Below are positions 13,523 to 14,383 of a stretch of 14,383 nucleotides of DNA, in pieces. The notes beneath the pieces are model-generated. The model worked only from the letters and a program-made list of their open reading frames with translations. It made no database searches and was not told the DNA's origin. The translations under genes were made by a program, and so were the position numbers. Source of the DNA: Burkholderiales bacterium (GTDB lineage: Bacteria; Pseudomonadota; Gammaproteobacteria; Burkholderiales; SG8-39); the NCBI GenBank assembly GCA_025929745.1, contig JAICPQ010000032.1:1-14383 (forward strand), in the 5' to 3' direction. Every line of letters starts with the position of its first letter. Within the stretch, counting starts at the first letter, position 1.

Positions 13523-14383
13523 CCGAGACGCTGGTCGGCCTGGCCGCGATGATGCTGCTTGCGTTCCTGCGCCTGCCGATCGCGCTGTCGATGGGGCTGG
13601 TCGGCGTCATCGGCTACGCCTACATGCGCGACTGGAGCTTCGCCGCCGCGCTAGCGGCGGCGCAGACGAAGCTCTACGAGACCGGGCGCAATTACACGCT
13701 TTCGGTGATCCCGCTTTTCATCCTGATGGGCAACTTCGTGACGCGCGCCGGCATGTCGCAGGAGCTCTTCCGCGCCGCGTACGCCTTCATCGGTCACCTG
13801 CGCGGCGGGCTTGCGATGGCGACCATCGTCGGCTGCGCCGGCTTCGGTGCGATCTGCGGCTCGTCGATCGCCACCGCCGCGACCTTCGCGAAGGTGGCCT
13901 ACCCGTCGATGAAGAAATTCGGCTACTCGGACGGGCTCGCGACCGGTGCGATCGCCGCTGGCGGCACGCTCGGCATCCTGATTCCGCCCTCCACCATCAT
14001 GGTGATCTACGGGATCATGACCGGGACGAGCATCGGGCACCTCTTCGCCGCCGGCATCCTGCCCGGCATCCTCGCCACGGTGCTCCTCTGCCTCGCGGTC
14101 CGATACGTCGCCTGGCGCAATCCGGAGGCAGCGCCGCGCGGCGAGCGCATGTCCTGGAAGGAACGTTTCGCCACGCTCGAGGGACTCGGCTGGTTCGTCG
14201 CCGTCGGCGTCGCCGTCATCGGTGCGGCGCAGCTGCGCTGGTTGCCCGCCGATGACGCCGCGGTGCTCGGCGCCCTCGCGGTGTTTGGCCTTTCTCTCAT
14301 CTACAAGGGGATCACGAGCGTGGTGGCGCTCTTTGCGCTGGTGATGGGCGGCATCTACGGCGGCGTCTTCACCGCGGTGGAAG
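13519..14383 (+). CDS. dctM: TRAP transporter large permease, DctM family (C-terminus beyond window)
   Basis: DctM is the large, sodium-coupled membrane subunit of the TRAP transporter. 288 residues are present before the edge, of about 430-470 expected. Typical features are RLPIALSMGLVG (18-29), the YTLSVIPLFILMGNFVTRAG stretch (59-78), HLRGGLAMATIVGCAGFGAI (93-112) with CGSSIATAATFAKVAYPSM (113-131), GTLGILIPPSTIMVIYGIMT (149-168) and GGIYGGVFTAVE (277-288). The ATG overlaps the dctQ stop as ATGA. Between the MSWKERFATLEG region (211-222) and VVALFALVMGGIYGGVFTAVE, about 45 residues (223-267) appear that the usual DctM lacks at this point. They look like one extra hydrophobic pair and partly resemble the segment that follows. 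The reading frame is not broken. Confidence 0.92.
   Translation, partial: MTETLVGLAAMMLLAFLRLPIALSMGLVGVIGYAYMRDWSFAAALAAAQTKLYETGRNYTLSVIPLFILMGNFVTRAGMSQELFRAAYAFIGHLRGGLAMATIVGCAGFGAICGSSIATAATFAKVAYPSMKKFGYSDGLATGAIAAGGTLGILIPPSTIMVIYGIMTGTSIGHLFAAGILPGILATVLLCLAVRYVAWRNPEAAPRGERMSWKERFATLEGLGWFVAVGVAVIGAAQLRWLPADDAAVLGALAVFGLSLIYKGITSVVALFALVMGGIYGGVFTAVE

Noticed and set aside
1..14383. A CRISPR array, mobile element, tRNA or novel defence system
   Set aside because: No repeats with regular spacing, no transposase or integrase motifs, no tRNA-like folds noticed, and nearly all bases are accounted for by recognisable housekeeping or transport genes.

Overview
This window looks like ordinary chromosome from a GC-rich betaproteobacterium. 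The reasons are the high GC content, the conserved block ndk-rlmN-pilW-rodZ-ispG-hisS-yfgM-bamB, the alkA-like/accA/tilS cluster, and a DUF6352 protein that I associate with that class. I could not place it below class level, and it may come from an uncultured lineage.

Layout. From 11577 down to 1, thirteen genes run on the minus strand almost without gaps: HNH endonuclease, DUF6352, a DNA-3-methyladenine glycosylase-like protein, accA, tilS, ndk, rlmN, pilW, rodZ, ispG, hisS, yfgM-like and bamB (cut by the window edge). Most neighbours overlap by 1 to 32 bases or lie within 5 bases, so strong translational coupling is likely. The only larger gap inside the run is 30 bases between tilS and ndk. 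Five genes use GTG or TTG starts. Upstream of the run, across a 67-base gap, is a separate minus-strand HU-family gene. A 92-base divergent region then separates it from a plus-strand TRAP transporter operon, dctP-dctQ-dctM, which runs off the right edge.

How the genes work together. The minus run is housekeeping: outer-membrane protein assembly (BamB) and translocon support (YfgM), histidyl-tRNA synthesis, the penultimate isoprenoid-precursor step (IspG), cell shape (RodZ), type IV pilus secretin assembly (PilW), rRNA/tRNA methylation (RlmN), tRNA-Ile lysidine formation (TilS), nucleotide balance (Ndk), fatty-acid initiation (AccA) and DNA alkylation repair. The TRAP operon imports an unidentified, probably carboxylate-containing, solute.

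The most notable points are three. The histidyl-tRNA synthetase, although in the normal ispG-hisS-yfgM slot, has motifs like the eukaryotic/archaeal type rather than the usual proteobacterial type. The TRAP large permease carries about 45 extra membrane-like residues that resemble a repeat of the following segment. The TRAP small permease lacks a good conventional start. I see no CRISPR array, insertion sequence, tRNA, rRNA, phage gene or defence island, and no convincing evidence of an undescribed multi-gene system.
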